From Epiperipatus broadwayi (lineage: Eukaryota > Onychophora > Udeonychophora > Euonychophora > Peripatidae): DNA of 64,000 nt. The stretch is from the NCBI GenBank assembly GCA_028023455.1, contig JAQFVV010006547.1:62001-126000 (forward strand), written 5' to 3'. The translations under genes were made by a program, and so were the position numbers. Under the pieces are notes generated by a model. It was not told the origin of the DNA. It did no database searches and saw only the letters and a program-made list of their open reading frames with translations. This document shows positions 11,101 to 25,299 of the stretch, one piece after another (position 1 is the stretch's first letter; each line of letters starts with the position of its first letter).

Positions 11101-13850
11101 AGCATATATTTGGTTCTTTATCATTTGATTTTTTCTGTCTACTGTTAATGTTACAAAATATTTTAGATAGACTTTTTCTAGTGAATTGTATTGGTTTTAT
11201 TTTTTAAACATGTTTTTTTTTCTGCAACAACTACTCTTCAATATTCATTTCTTTAGAAATAAATATATGTTATCTGGTGATTTATTTTTACATATCTTTT
11301 TAAATTGTTTTTTCCATTGCCATTGATGTATTTTTTTATAATATTTTAAGATAAAGCGATGTTTTTAAATATTGAAACTCTTTCTAAAATTAAAGACAGT
11401 CTTTTCAATATCTTTATTGTTAGTACTAAAACAGGCAAAAGTCTCCACACAGTAATGCCACTTAGTGCAAGGCAGAGTAATCAATGGATGCCAGAAGGCT
11501 TGTGCATAGAATACTTATCTAGTGCCTTGTCATCCAATATCCCCAGACTAGTTTCTGGTTTATGGCACTACTGTATGGAGAATTTTGCCTGTTTTAATAA
11601 TAGTTATGAGCCAGCATAGGAAATGGTGATCATGTGATGTTTGTTATTACTAAGTGAAGCAATATTGGGAGGCAGAAATATTACTTTCATATTAGGATGG
11701 AGACCACTGGTGTAAGGATTATGTCTTGAAGTATTGCCAATATTCAAAAAATCGTGGAAATTCCTTTTTTTTTTTATAAGATAACTTTCAAATTTAGTAA
11801 CATAATACTTGAATAAGACATTTTCAAATCATTTCTGAAATGTGTACAGGACTTTTTGTTAGTAATTATATTTAGGAAGTATTGTTTGTTAATGTTTTTA
11901 AATGCTGCAGAGTTTTCACTATGCAAAATGACTAATGATATCAGTTTGTATCAATCTATACAACTATCTACAAAACTGTTATACTGTACTTAAATGCTTT
12001 AAAGTCTGACTTTATATTTTTTCTCTTAAGGGTTAAAGGTTCATTCTGCACTTTTATTTGTTGGGATAAAAATATCTTTCCTCTACAATTATTTTATATA
12101 CTTTTTTCACAAAAGTTTCAATTGCCTTTACTTCAATGAATTCAGATTCAGTTTAATATTATATCAAGTGTGAAGTGGTTAAAGTACATAAAACATTCAG
12201 ATATGGCATTGAGTTGCCTGACATTATCAACTGTAGCTTTGTTTATTCAGCATTTCAAATAAATTAAACATATTTGATATAACTACTAAACACCACATAA
12301 TCATCATTCTTTATGATTACTCTGGCTTGCATTGAATGGTGTTATTGTATGGAGAGTTTTGCCTCTATGCATATTTGCTATAACTGTTACTATTTTGTGA
12401 AGGATGCCCTTCTGGTTTTCAGTACACATTTTTTTATATAGACTCTTCTTGATGCTTACTTAGTACTATTGACTTATAAGTATAAACTCTTTAAAAACAT
12501 TAGTAATCCTTTTTTAGTTTTTTGAAGATAGTTGTGTGATTATTTCAAGTCATATCTCTATCTTTATCTTTTTTATATTGCTGTATCATATTGAGCTCTG
12601 AATTGATGACATTTCTTTTCTACTTTAATATCTTTATAGTCTTAATATTAGTGGTCTGTAGGAGCAATAATGTACTGTATATTTGAATTATATATTAAAA
12701 AACTAGGTAAGATGCCCAATCAAGATACTTCATGAAGATACTGGCTTCTTATAAGCTTCTGAGACTAGAAAAATATTATACAGTACAGAATGTTTTTAAA
12801 TATACAATCTCATAATAATGATAAAATGAATATTCAAATATTAAAGTTTTAATTATATATAAAAACATCTTATAGATTAAATCTATACTATGCATTTACC
12901 AATTCCTGGGAGCTTTATGAGTTTATTTTGGTCATCGAGTTTGCATGCTGCATGACTAATGTTTGTTAGGATACATCTTGATAGTAAACTTTCCTAAAAT
13001 ATTTATGGGATCTTGAAAATGTGTGCTGTCCTATATTCTCGATTAGAATAAACTGATGTATGAGTATAAAAATTCTGGAAAAGATTGCTAAACCTGCATT
13101 ACCAGTAAGAACTATGAGGGGGAACATTTTCTTATTACTAAATATAAAATAATAAACATTTGCTTTATTTATTTTTAATTTCTGTTTTTTATATATAATT
13201 ATTATCTTTATTGTAATGTGTGTATTTAATCCATATTGATTTACTTATATAATAGTTCAATACATTATTAATACTTTTATGTTGCTTAAATGTATTATTA
13301 TCAATCTATACAAATAAATACCACAGGATGCCATCATAAAGTATTAATTTATTTTTATTGTCATTATCCTTGTAGGAGTTTGCCCTTTCTTCATTATGAA
13401 TTCATTCATTATGATATTTTTCTGGAACCAATCAGTCATTATAAATGAATATCTCCTTATATATATATTGTATGTTATGATAATTTGATAACTTAATTGC
13501 TAAAATTATTTAAGTAAACAATTAATTATTTAATATAATGTATAAACATTAAACATTTTGTATTCTAAGAATATTTAATATGGTCTATGCTTCTTATATA
13601 TCTAATTATTATTATTTTTTATTTTACTGTTTTTAAAAAAAAATAAAAAAAATTCTAGGCTTAAGCTCCTGACAATTTCTCGTTTGATGAATGGTAACTT
13701 ACCATATCCTTTGAATTTGAATATTTAGACTTACATTTTGGATATTGTCTATTTTCTGAGGAAATTTAATTTCTGGCACAAATACTTTTTGTGGGTGTGT
13801 GGATGTATTTATATGTACGAAAACCTACCACCAAATCAACCCTTAAAAAA
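8126..13850. other. Long AT-rich intergenic stretch
   Basis: No gene is supported over 5.7 kb. The plus-strand frame at 11359-11619 (86 codons) has no recognisable family. A word around TGTATGGAGAATTTTGCCT (11573) recurs as TGTATGGAGAGTTTTGCCT (12347), with weaker similarity downstream of both, suggesting two remnants of one old repeat. Otherwise only A/T tracts and short TA stretches are present. Confidence 0.5.
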
Positions 13851-13854
13851 TTAA

Positions 13855-14392
<538 letters not shown>

Positions 14393-17300
14393 ACTAATGA
14401 TATTTCTTTATAAATATTATATAGTACCATCTTTCTTAATATTAAGTTTAGTCTTTCAATATGGAAAAGTTATTGTTCCAGAATAACCCATTAGAATCTT
14501 AGTAAAATGTAAATTAGCTGAAGAGACTCATAATAATGAATTGAGGCATTTTCATTGTAGATTGTTGTCTATAAATAATATATATATATATATTATGATA
14601 TGAATCTGCTTCGCCAAAATGTGCAAATATTTTACAGCTTTGATGCCACCATATAGAATAAATAATGATTGTGCCAAAAGAATTGCATGAAATGTCTTCC
14701 CAAATCAAGACAGTTTCATATCATGTTTAGAAATTAAAGAAGACAGTCTGGTTGATGAACATTTTTTGGAATTTAAATTCTTTTTATTATTTTATTATTA
14801 GCACTAGTCATTTTGAAAGTTATGTAATGAAGGAGATTTTTTTTTTATTAAAAAAAACATAATTTATTTAATTGTAGTAATAAGAGAAATCAAACAGAAG
14901 AGAAAAGAAAATGGCAACATTGCCTCCCAATATTACTTGAATTAAATACACACACATATAGCAAGTCAAAATGAATATAGTATTAGTAAATTCAGAAAAG
15001 GGTTTTAAAACCAGAAACAAGATTTCTTTTTCAGATAGCAAATGAATTTTTAAATAAATTTGAAGTTTTTTTTTTAAGAGTTAAGTCCACAATGAACTGA
15101 TCAGTGTAATGTGTGATTGCTGTAAATACAATTGAAAAGTAAATTTATTTATATGTAATTTTTCATTAACATAATATAACAGTATGATTATAAGTAAACA
15201 ATGATATAATGTTAAAAAGATATCACACAATTGTTTACATCCAATTAATCCATCCAAAGTTAACTATTAAATCTTGAGTTATCATCCAGTGTAAAATTTT
15301 CTATGGCAATCTCTAATTTTATTCTACATATTTTTCATAGAATAACCTTGGTTCCTAAGGTGGTCTAGACATTTGAAATACCTGAACACTCATACAGAAA
15401 TGACATTTTAAATTTCAAAATATATATTTCTTGATTATCATCTGTATGTATATTCAGGTGTTTCAAATCTTCTGAATAGTGTTTTTGTTCTGTGAATTGT
15501 ATGCATTATGAGAGATTGGTCTGGGTAATTTTTTGTTGGATAGTAGATAGCTTATGATAATATAATTATCATTGGCACATTAGTCAGTTTATTAATAATT
15601 TCTACATATAAATTTATTTATTTTAAGAAAACTATTTAAATTGATATTTATATGTTATATATAAAGTGTGCCTGTTAGTGAAATGAAATAATTGATAAAT
15701 TACCTGAAAGACAACATTTGCACGATCTCTAATAATCATTTATCAGACAATAAGATAATCATTTAAAGGATAAATGCTACAGACAGTTATTTAGCATGAA
15801 AAGTAAACAAAGATTTAATTTTAAATAATAAATAAATTTATATATCATAAGATATATTATTAAGTTTTATAACTGAAAAATTAAAAACCCTAAAACAATC
15901 AATTAGTAGTGGAGAATGCAAATTGGAGGGTGCTGGTATAAAAATTAGACATTCACATTTTACAATATAGTTTGTTCAATTCTTCTCATTGCCATGTATT
16001 GCTTTTAATTTACAATTGAAGTGTAATTGACAAGTCACATAATTTTAAAAGAATGGGGTAAAACTATAGCATTGCAGAGTGAAAATTTCCTTATAAACTT
16101 TGTTAAAGAATGTTTTGTATAAACATTGGCTACCAAAAAATACAGTATAAGACTTTTAAAACATAATCTAAAATTACTATATATATATTTTTGCCATTCA
16201 TACATTCATTGCTACGATTTATTTAAAAAAAATATTAGTATTGCTTAGGGCTAAAAACCTAGTGTCAGGACTGTGAAACACGTGACTTTTGGAAAACAAT
16301 GGGTGGACAATACTATTACTAAATTGCAAACTACAAGGTAAGTAGATTCAAGCAGACTATGATAGCTTCAGTCTTGGAACCTGTGATCAAACATGTAGGA
16401 GAAGATGAAAAGTGATAATAGTTTATCTTATTAGCCACTCAAAAAGATATAAAAAACTCTATGGAAGTAAAATGGTTGGCACAACTTAATGTGGTAGCCT
16501 AAGGATTGAATTTTTTGGAAGATATTGAAGCATAGAGAACCTATCAAATGATTAAGAATCTTGTCCTAGAATAAGTATTTTTGGGATAAACTATGGCACC
16601 GTTAATTATTGGAATGAAGAGTAGAATTTATTTATTTTGAATAATTATATAGGCTTTTATATACTTATTTTTATTACTAATATATATATATACACACACA
16701 GTTACTATTTTTATGTGTAAAACAATCTAATTTAGCATCATTTTTCCCCAGCGACATGAAATTGAATTAATTATAATTGAATTTTTTAAATCCTTTAAAT
16801 TTGCCATAATATTTTCTGTCTATCTCTGATGTTTCATCAAGAACATTTTATTGATTTAATTAAAACTGAACACAGTTTTCTACTTTCTGTTTGGTAACCT
16901 ATTTTCTCTACCTTGTAATTTGTACTACATTCTGCTCATATCTTCTTTCTTTTCAACTACAAATCGATGATTTTTTTTTTTTTAACATTCTAATTATTTC
17001 ATCAATTTGTTGATCTCCAACATTCAGCTTCTTAAAGGCAGCAAATGTTTGATCTTTTATTTATATGAAATAATAAAATTTTATCTGTATTCAAAAACCA
17101 TGAAAATATTAGATCTCTAGCCACTTTGTATAAGAAATAATTTCTATTGAGATAAGTGATTGATAAATTTTATCAGATATTGTAAGTAATGGATCTTATT
17201 TAATTTCTGTTTTATGTGTATTAATTTAAAAAGAGGATGCACATATGTTTAATCAATGATCACTTCAAAAATTTTAACATCCAATGGAATAATTTTTTTT

Positions 17301-18034
17301 AAAATTCATTTTATCATGACTTCTAAAATAGAATGAATAAATATTTTCAAACACAAAGTTAGATACACGTGTACACACATACACACACACGCGCACGAGC
17401 GCGCGTTTTGAAATCTTTAAAGAACTGCAGAATAATTACTCAGTTTTTTTTTCTTTCTGTGACATGGCAGTCAACTAATGAATGTTTCATGAGCTGGGTT
17501 TGGAGCTTACATCTATGCAAGTTTGTTTACAAATATTTCTTAGTCCAATTATTTATTTATTTGTGTTATGTGTATGTGTGTATATATATATTCATGTTTA
17601 TATGAAATATATTATTTAAGTTATGTTAAAGAACCAACAGGCAAAGACAAATTATAATTATTGATCAAGTGTTATACAGTGGGGCCATAAACTATCTTGC
17701 ATTTACCATATATTACAGTAGAATACATATTGTTTATTGAACTGCAAGTGTACAGAACTTTTCAATCCATGCGCACACACACATATATAATAATATGTTA
17801 ATAAATTAAAATTATAGTATAAACAAAGTTTTAAAAATAATAACATGGTTATTAATAATAAATTGAAGAGAGAACATTTACATATATTTTAACTGAGTGT
17901 ATTCACTCATGCTTTCACCGAAACAATAAAATTAAGAAAACTAATTACTGTATTTTTATTTTTAAAATAGGGTAAATAGCAAAATGTCTGACTTTTATAG
18001 CTATTAAATATGCTCTAGGCAATTTGTCTGAAGA
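14393..18034. other. AT-rich intergenic DNA with microsatellites
   Basis: No gene or element could be supported. TA tracts lie near 14,577-14,594 and 16,679-16,692. A CA/CG microsatellite lies at about 17,366-17,406 and underlies the spurious frame at 17369-17605. The 16,260-16,600 stretch is slightly richer in G and has few homopolymers, but I recognise nothing in it. Confidence 0.55.
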
Positions 18035-18057
18035 TTTGTGATGATGGTATATTAGAT

Positions 18058-18656
18058 GTGATAATATGTTGACTATTTCCATCATCTATCAGTGAATGTA
18101 GAATGTATAGAAAATTTTAAACTTTATTTAAACTTTTCAAATACAAACAATTTGTTAGTATTACCATGCAAATAGACAACACAGGTTAGTAATTACTCAA
18201 CATTTTGAGCAGTATTATTCTTCACTCTTCTTTACATATTACTGGTCTGACCAGTGACAGTATTTGCCTAGGAGTCAAACTCACATCTTTAGATTCTCAA
18301 ATATCGAATTGCAGAAAACATTAACCAACAGCTATTCTGTCAATGGCAACCCTTATATATAAATATATGAAATTTCTACAATCTGTTGCCTTTGACAGAA
18401 TAGTTCAGTTGCCTTAACTTCAATATTTGAGAATCTAAAGGTATAAGTTCAACTCATATGTGAATACTGTCACTGGCTAAGTCAGTAACACCTGAAGAAG
18501 AGTAGAGAATAATACTACTCATAATGTGTAATTACTAACCTATGTTGTCTATTACTAACAAGTTATTTGTATTTGAAAAGTTTAAATAAAGTTTAAAATT
18601 TTCTATGCATTCAACATTTACAGATAGATGATGGAAATAATCCAACATATTATCAC
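18058..18656. mobile_element. Foldback element with tRNA-like boxes in both arms
   Basis: This 599-bp segment is one long imperfect palindrome centred near 18,357. It starts GTGATAATATGTTG and ends CAACATATTATCAC. Each arm is about 290 bases. Each arm carries a tRNA-like pair of promoter words reading outward from the centre: TAGTTCAGTTGC (18401-18412, + strand) with AAGTTCAACTCA (18445-18456), and on the minus strand an A-box-like TAGCTGTTGGTT (18323-18334) with GAGTTTGACTCC (18271-18282). The same arms flank the Penelope-like fragment at 40.9-42.1 kb, so this copy looks like an arm pair without the coding core. It could equally be a two-ended tRNA-derived SINE dimer in inverted orientation. 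The left flank GATGATGGTATATTAGAT is also found, inverted, next to the other copy, so the family unit extends slightly further on that side. Confidence 0.8.
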
Positions 18657-18659
18657 TTA

Positions 18660-21362
18660 CTCTAGGCAATATTCATTTTTTTTCTTCAATAATTTTTTTC
18701 CCTTAGAGGATCTCTCTAATTATTTTGGTGTTTTAAAATCATGTGAATTTTTAATATGTTCTAAAATTTTATAAAACTTTTAGTATTAAACTCAGAAAAT
18801 ATTTTATTATGCAAAATACATCACATTAAATTGAGAAGGGATAATAAAGGAAGAATAAAATTTATGTGCTTTCAATGTAAACTGGAAAAAATTTATTAGT
18901 ATTGTAAAAGTACAGAAAGTAGGGAGTTAATTAGGGAATCTGAGGTTACAATGTCCCACAATTGGGTAGCCATATGTAAAAGTTCATTGCATTAGGGCTG
19001 AATTATGAGGAGATGGGAAACCATCATCATTCCCAAATAAACAAAATATAAAAATAAATATTAAAGTAATGAGCATAAGAGATTAGTACAGAACTAACTA
19101 TAAGTTTACCAGCATTATACAAAAATAATAATCATTCATCATCACAAATATCAACAATAAAAATAAACCAACAGTCAATCTTGTGACTGTATTTGAAAGT
19201 GACAGACCAGGCTAATTATTTAATTACCAAACATAGGGCAGGAATACAAATAATAATAATCTGGATGCATGTATTTAGGTGTTACCACATTAAAATACAA
19301 CAATAAGTCAAATGCTGAGATATTAAAAATATCATGATCATCATCGATGCTCTGGCCATTTAGTGTCAGTAATGTACTGGCCAAATATAAACTACATTTC
19401 TAAAGAAATAATAAAAAAATGAAATATAGTGCATGGATGTTAAAGGATATCCCATTTGCACCATACAGGATCATCATCATCATCAACTGGATGTCCAAAA
19501 CTTTAAGTAAATAGTTTTATTGGGATCATTTAAAAAATCCTAGAACATTAAATTAAGACAAAATATTTTTAAAACAGTCATTTAGTAACTAATTGATTAA
19601 CAATAAATAAAAAAAATAACATTATAGTGTGAAATTTCAAACATTCCATCAAAAAATATATTTTCATAAAAATCATAATCAGTCAATTTCTATTTATAAA
19701 TTAACTTTTAATTAATTAAGATATTTCTTTAAAGTAACTAAGAGTTGGAAAAACAACATTTTCAAAATCAAAAGTAACAATTTTTGATTTAGCTTAATTA
19801 AGTTTTTGTTAATTTTTTAAGAGGGAAAATGAATGAAAATAGAAAAGCATGTTTTTAAAAAAAATTGAATTTTTTAAAAACTATTTCATAATATTGAAGA
19901 GAAAATTGGCTGGATTTAAAAAAAAAGTTTCACAATTTAAAAATATTAACTTAATGAGAATATTTAAAATTATCATTTCTTACAACAACTACAAAAAAAT
20001 TTTTTTTTTATTACACATGAAAATTTAGTACAGACACACAAAAATACCTTTAATGATGGTTTTATTTTCTGTGGAGTCCTTTCCAGTTACAATTTCCAGT
20101 TTTTTTCTATTGAGTTTCTCATTAAAAGCTTCTAGACATGTACATAGTTAATTTTTTTCTTAGTTTGCCATAATTCTAAGTTAAAAACAGTAAAGTTTAT
20201 CCATTTCTTTCCATTAAAATTTCCAGGTGATACTAACAACAGACAGAGTTTTATGCTCTTGATTGAAGACAAGGTTGCAGATTACTTTAGGTTGTAACTT
20301 CTCAACATTTTTATTTTGGTGAAGGCAAGCTACATGGAGGAAAATAATGTGTAGCTTTTAGCTGAATTTAGCACATGGTTTTTATTGTAGAAACCATTTT
20401 TATAAGTAAAATCAGTACGCTAAAAGCTTGATTAAAACTTCTGCCATTCTATGCAACAGCTTAGTGAGTAACTGGATTAAGACTTGACTGCTCTCTCTCT
20501 GTCTCCAACATGGTAGTTTTTATAACAATCAATTAGATAATTTTTTATCAATACAATTGTTCTGCTATTTCCCTCCTTAAACTGATATTGAAAAATAAGT
20601 CAAGAACTTAATACCATAAAATTCATGAACACCACTTTCTAATTAAAAAAATTGTCTTGCAAAAAGAATACTAGATAATCAATTAATTGCACTGATTTTA
20701 TTTTTGCATTGAAGAGAGATAAAGAGAAAGCCAAACAAGTCTGACTAATAATAAATAAAATATACCAAAACATTAAATCTTTTTTTTTTAAAAAAATACT
20801 ATTAAAAATAAAACTTTATCTCTCCTTTAAGGTTAAAATGAATATGTATTAAATAATTTACAAAAAAGGGAAAATTATTTTTCTCTTAGTATATTTTCAT
20901 AGTTTAAATTAAAACTGTAAATTACTTATAATCACTGAAGAGAGTTAAAAAAAACTTATTTATATTCTTTTATAGTTTTTTTCTTCTTTTTACAATCGTT
21001 TATAATTTATTAAAATATTCCCATACTAAAATCACACTATTATTTAACAAATTTAATATTTGAGAATTATTATACTATCACTTTGGGACTTAAAAATATT
21101 TAGTTAATTGAAGATCCATTATTTTTACAAAAAATATACATGGGAAAATTAAATATTATTTTTATCATTAATTAAAAAATTTTATATTAAACTTGAGGAC
21201 CACACTGCCAATTATCTAATTTGTTTTAATGCAGCTATGTAGTCAAATAGTTGCAATGTATATAATCACATACTGCTCTCACAGAATGAAAAATGGCTGC
21301 TAATACTGTAAAATTTGCAAATTTTAATGTTTTTTTTTATTTACACTTTTCTTTGACTAATA
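18660..21362. other. AT-rich intergenic DNA, no gene seen
   Basis: The 18,900-19,500 stretch is less T-rich, with small ATC/ATCATC clusters (19,340 and 19,468-19,480), but no domain, element end or duplicated flank could be identified. The remainder is AT-rich with A and T tracts. Confidence 0.5.
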
Positions 21363-23554
21363 CAGGGGTATTCACTCTTTTTTGTTTACTGTTCCCTTTG
21401 ACATATTTTGGAGAGATTACAATATACCTTCCCCACGGAACATAAAATTTGATAATTTTTGTTCAAAAATAACCTTGAGAAGTAAGCATGGAAAAAAAAG
21501 ATATAGGAAGTAATGAATATAGTTTGTTTTAATTTTATCAAAAATAATTAAAGGTCTCCTTTTTTTCTTTTTTATACATCCAAGCCTTTTCTCTTCTTGG
21601 TCAAAAATTTGTTCCCAATACTGAATCCTGCTTCCACCAAATATGAAATTGGAAATGCTATTAGGAGTGAAAATATTTCATTCCATAAATGTGAATACAG
21701 CACAGGAATTTTTTTATTTTACCGCAGTTGTAGATATTCTCCATTGAAATTTATTTTATTCTCAGTACCATATTTTAGTTATAACTCTTCTTGCAACTTA
21801 ATTTCAATCTGTTATATTTTTATTAAATGAGGACTCCATCCATGTACAACCACTTCCAGATTGAGAATATCTTGAAAATAAGTTTCCAAATCAAGTTTGA
21901 GTGTATGAAGATGACTACTATATGTTTCTAAGTCATTAACTAGAAGATCTTTGATTTGCAACAATTTAGGAAATTGATTCAATTACTTATTCATATTTTG
22001 TTTTGAACAAATTTATCAGTAAACTTTTTTTGCATTCAATATAGATGTAAATTAACTTCATTTAATTTGGTAAATATGTCAACTGAAAAAAAAAAAAAGT
22101 GTGATTTTAATTTCTGGCATATCGACTTCTTTGGCAATTTTTAAAAACTCTAAGGTAGTTATAATTCCAAAAAACTTGAAAGACAGTGCCCTCTTAATAA
22201 TCAGCACACTTCTATATGAAAAACTAATCTGACATGAGATTCATCACAATCCTTACAAAACTTCCAGAATAATTATTTACTTTTTCCATTAGATTTAATC
22301 TTGTTAATTGCATTTATGTCAATTGTTAAAGATAAATGTAAACTGGGGCTAGAATACTTTGCAGCAAGATATTGCCCATGAATAATGCAATGGATGCATA
22401 ATATGTTGGGAACTACTTTCTTCAAATATGCTAAAAACCCTTGTTAATATCCAAACATTGCTTGCGTTGTTATGCAAGCAATTATATTTGTTAATAATAT
22501 GTTATGTTTTTCAAAGTAGGATTGAATTGTAGTAGAAATGGGTAAATCTTTTGTATCCATAATAAGGTTACTTGGTAAACAGCATTTCTTCTTGCACCAA
22601 ATTATTTTCATCGAAATAACGAACATAGACCATTAAAATAGAGCATTATTATCAACAATTGTTGATTCATCTACTTGCAGAGGAAATAATTTTGTTTGAA
22701 ATATACAAACAAATTGCTTTTTGACATCAACAGCTATTTCATCGATTCATTGTATAATTGTGTTATCACTAGTTGACAAATTTTTTAGAATATCGGCTAG
22801 TACTTGATGTATCATTGTTGATAAAGTTTTTCTAAACATGTTCAAATATCTAATAACTTGCTATGAAACTATCTTTGGTTTTACATTTTTTAAATTGTTC
22901 ATAAATATCTTTAAAATATTCTACAGATTTTTCACTTTTATATTTGTGTTTAGTATGAATATATTCTTACAACTGAGATGATTTCATTGCTTTGTTAGAA
23001 AACAGTTTTTGACAAAATAAAGACATTGGCATGGTGCGATTTGATTAAACCATATTAAATATTTAGTTGAATATAAATGAGTACACCTTTTTTTAATAGG
23101 CATATGGAATACTTGGGTACACTCAGAAAATATCCACAATTTTAACACAAAATTATTCTGCAAGCAAACAGTCAACTGAACTGACAGAATTCTATGCACA
23201 CATTATTGTGTTTTCAACTACCAGATTTTTGATGTGATGTACTGTGGCATCTCTTTAAACATAGTCAGGAATCTCTCAGCAATTATAATGTTTTGCATTA
23301 TGTGTGGTGCTATCTATTGGACATTTACATTTTACACTTTTAGAAATTTGTATTCAATGTGTGACATTATGACACATGTTTAGTACGAAATTCTAAATAT
23401 GGCAATACGTTCAAAATATACAAATTGAATAAAAAAATTTATAAAACAAGATCATAAAATAAAGGTGTAGTTTTTAAACAATTAAATGGAAGTATTATGG
23501 CACAAATCTTAAAACAACCATTGGTCATCACTATTGATCACAATGAGGACTCTG
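21363..23554 (-). mobile_element. hAT DNA transposon copy, approximate limits
   Basis: The element encloses a fossil hAT transposase. The left edge is placed at CAGGGGTATTCAC (21363), the usual hAT form beginning CAG-G-G. The right edge is placed at GAGGACTCTG (ending 23554), which reads CAGAGTCCTC inward. The flanks are GACTAATA on the left and GGCTAATA or GCTAATA on the right, one base short of a perfect 8-bp target duplication. The two ends match each other only weakly, so the limits are an inference. The 2.2-kb length suits a transposase of about 600 residues. Confidence 0.5.
21580..23200 (-). pseudogene. Fossil hAT transposase, SCAND3/ZBED5-like
   Basis: Broken minus-strand frames follow the order of the SCAND3/ZBED5-type hAT transposases. 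Near 23,050-23,080 a start like YLIWFNQIAPCQ matches the zinc-finger BED region. Near 22,780-22,860 comes an RYLNMFRKTL / NLSTSDNTI stretch. Near 22,670-22,760 is a QVDEST motif corresponding to the first catalytic Asp region. The open stretch at 22444-22626 includes TKDLPISTTI and SYFEKHNILL. Downstream are LYLKK-VPN-like and SIHC-HGQYL-like words (22,330-22,440). Near the C-terminus (21,590-21,690) FPISYLVEAGFSIGNKFL matches the hAT dimerisation domain, where the family has LPFPTSYLCEAGFS. Several stops and frameshifts separate these blocks, so no active protein can be made. Family membership rests on the block order and is quite secure; the exact clade is not. Confidence 0.85.
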
Positions 23555-25299
23555 GCTAATATATAATTGAAGTCATATAGTTAGATACATACATAGTTTG
23601 CAGCTCTATTGTAGAACTTGTTGATAATATCTTATTACTTAGTTGTCTAAACCTGTCTTTGGGCAAAAATAACATTTACACTCACACATCAGAATTGATT
23701 ATAATTACCTTAATTATTCAAAACTTTTCAAGCAAAACTGAAGATAATAAGTTAAGTTTTATTATCATAGTTGATATAATAATTACAAACTTTTAATATG
23801 ATAAGATAGGATTTATCAAAAAGTTGTCAAATTTTTAAATTAAATTCTACTTTTTTCAAGAAATTAATTTTGTAATAAAAGAATTTGAACAAATTTAAAT
23901 GAAGTCTTCATAATATATATCTATAGAAAATATAAATAGCAAAAGTGAATGAGAATAATATATATTAAGATACTCAATTCTACTATTTTATACAGGTACA
24001 GGTTATTCTTTTAGTGATATATGTATTATTAGTGATATTGTGAATTGCATGAAATATTAGCTATAAAAGTTAATTTATTGTAACAAATATGTTTTTGTTT
24101 AATTAATGTTCCATAATACAGTTTCTTTCACTTAAATACATTTTATATAATATTAAAATATATTACTTGTAAATAATAACTAAATTTGCAATAAAGTATG
24201 AAGTAAAGCAGGTATTTTCCAATGTTTGTTAATTTTAATACTGTTATAGTATTGATGAATGCACAATTAACTATGCTTATGATTTTTTTAAATTGCCGTT
24301 TACATCTATATATAAATAAAATATGAAAGATAAACCATTTTAAATATATTTTACCTCAATTTTTCAAATCCAAAAGATACTTCCATCATCTTAAGTTTCA
24401 GAAATATGGAAATGTATGTGAGACTTGTTTTATCTATATTATAGAAGTCTTTATGCAAATGTCTCAGATTTATATTAATATTAGGTCTGTAAAATAATAA
24501 AATTAGAAAATGAAATATTTATTCAAGGCAATGAAAAACAAGCAATAGCTTGGACCACTGAATATTTCAATCATTTGACAGGAAAACTGCCTAGTATTTC
24601 AAATGACATATTTCTTAACTGACTGAAAAGATGTTTATCTACTTTGTCATTTATCACAAATAATAAATCATTTCATTGAATATCCATGTTATTTTAAAGT
24701 AAACATGATGCTTAGCATTTTGATCTTATTCAAATTTTAGCAAGCCTTAATACTGACTGTTTCATAATTTTTCATGTTCACATAAATAAGTTATTTATTT
24801 AAAACATTCCTCATTTATTTATTCCTTCTTTAATATGATTTTCTTTCTCATATGCAAACTATATAAGATACTCATAGAATTATTATTTTTTGTGTATTTA
24901 GGAATAATGAATTAATTTTTCCATTTATAAATAATATTTGTTCATTTGTAAAAATATATCTATTAATTCTGAGAGATTAGTGAATTATTATTTATCCATA
25001 AACTATAATTAGCTTTATTTGATATATAAAATACATGCTTATTATTTAATTCTGCATATTTAAATAGTATTTTGTTGCCATAAAGATTTTTGTAGAAAAT
25101 ATTTCTTATATTAAATAGTATTTGTCTGACTAGTCTCTCTGAATATACTGCAAAATCAAGAATTGATTATCCCCTTCTCTCATTAACAACTTTAATTAAC
25201 TTGATTACTAGTTAAATGCCTTTCATTTAATCATGAAAAAACTTTTTTCTAGAAACATATCTAAAAATTGGTCTTAATTTTTTATTAATTTTTTGCCTT
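23555..25299. other. AT-rich intergenic DNA, nothing recognised
   Basis: No coding blocks, element ends or structured repeats are seen on either strand; only AT-rich sequence with short TA and poly-T tracts. Confidence 0.6.

Noticed and set aside
21597-21830. Plus-strand 77-codon frame
   Set aside because: Antisense to the hAT C-terminal domain (VEAGFS block).
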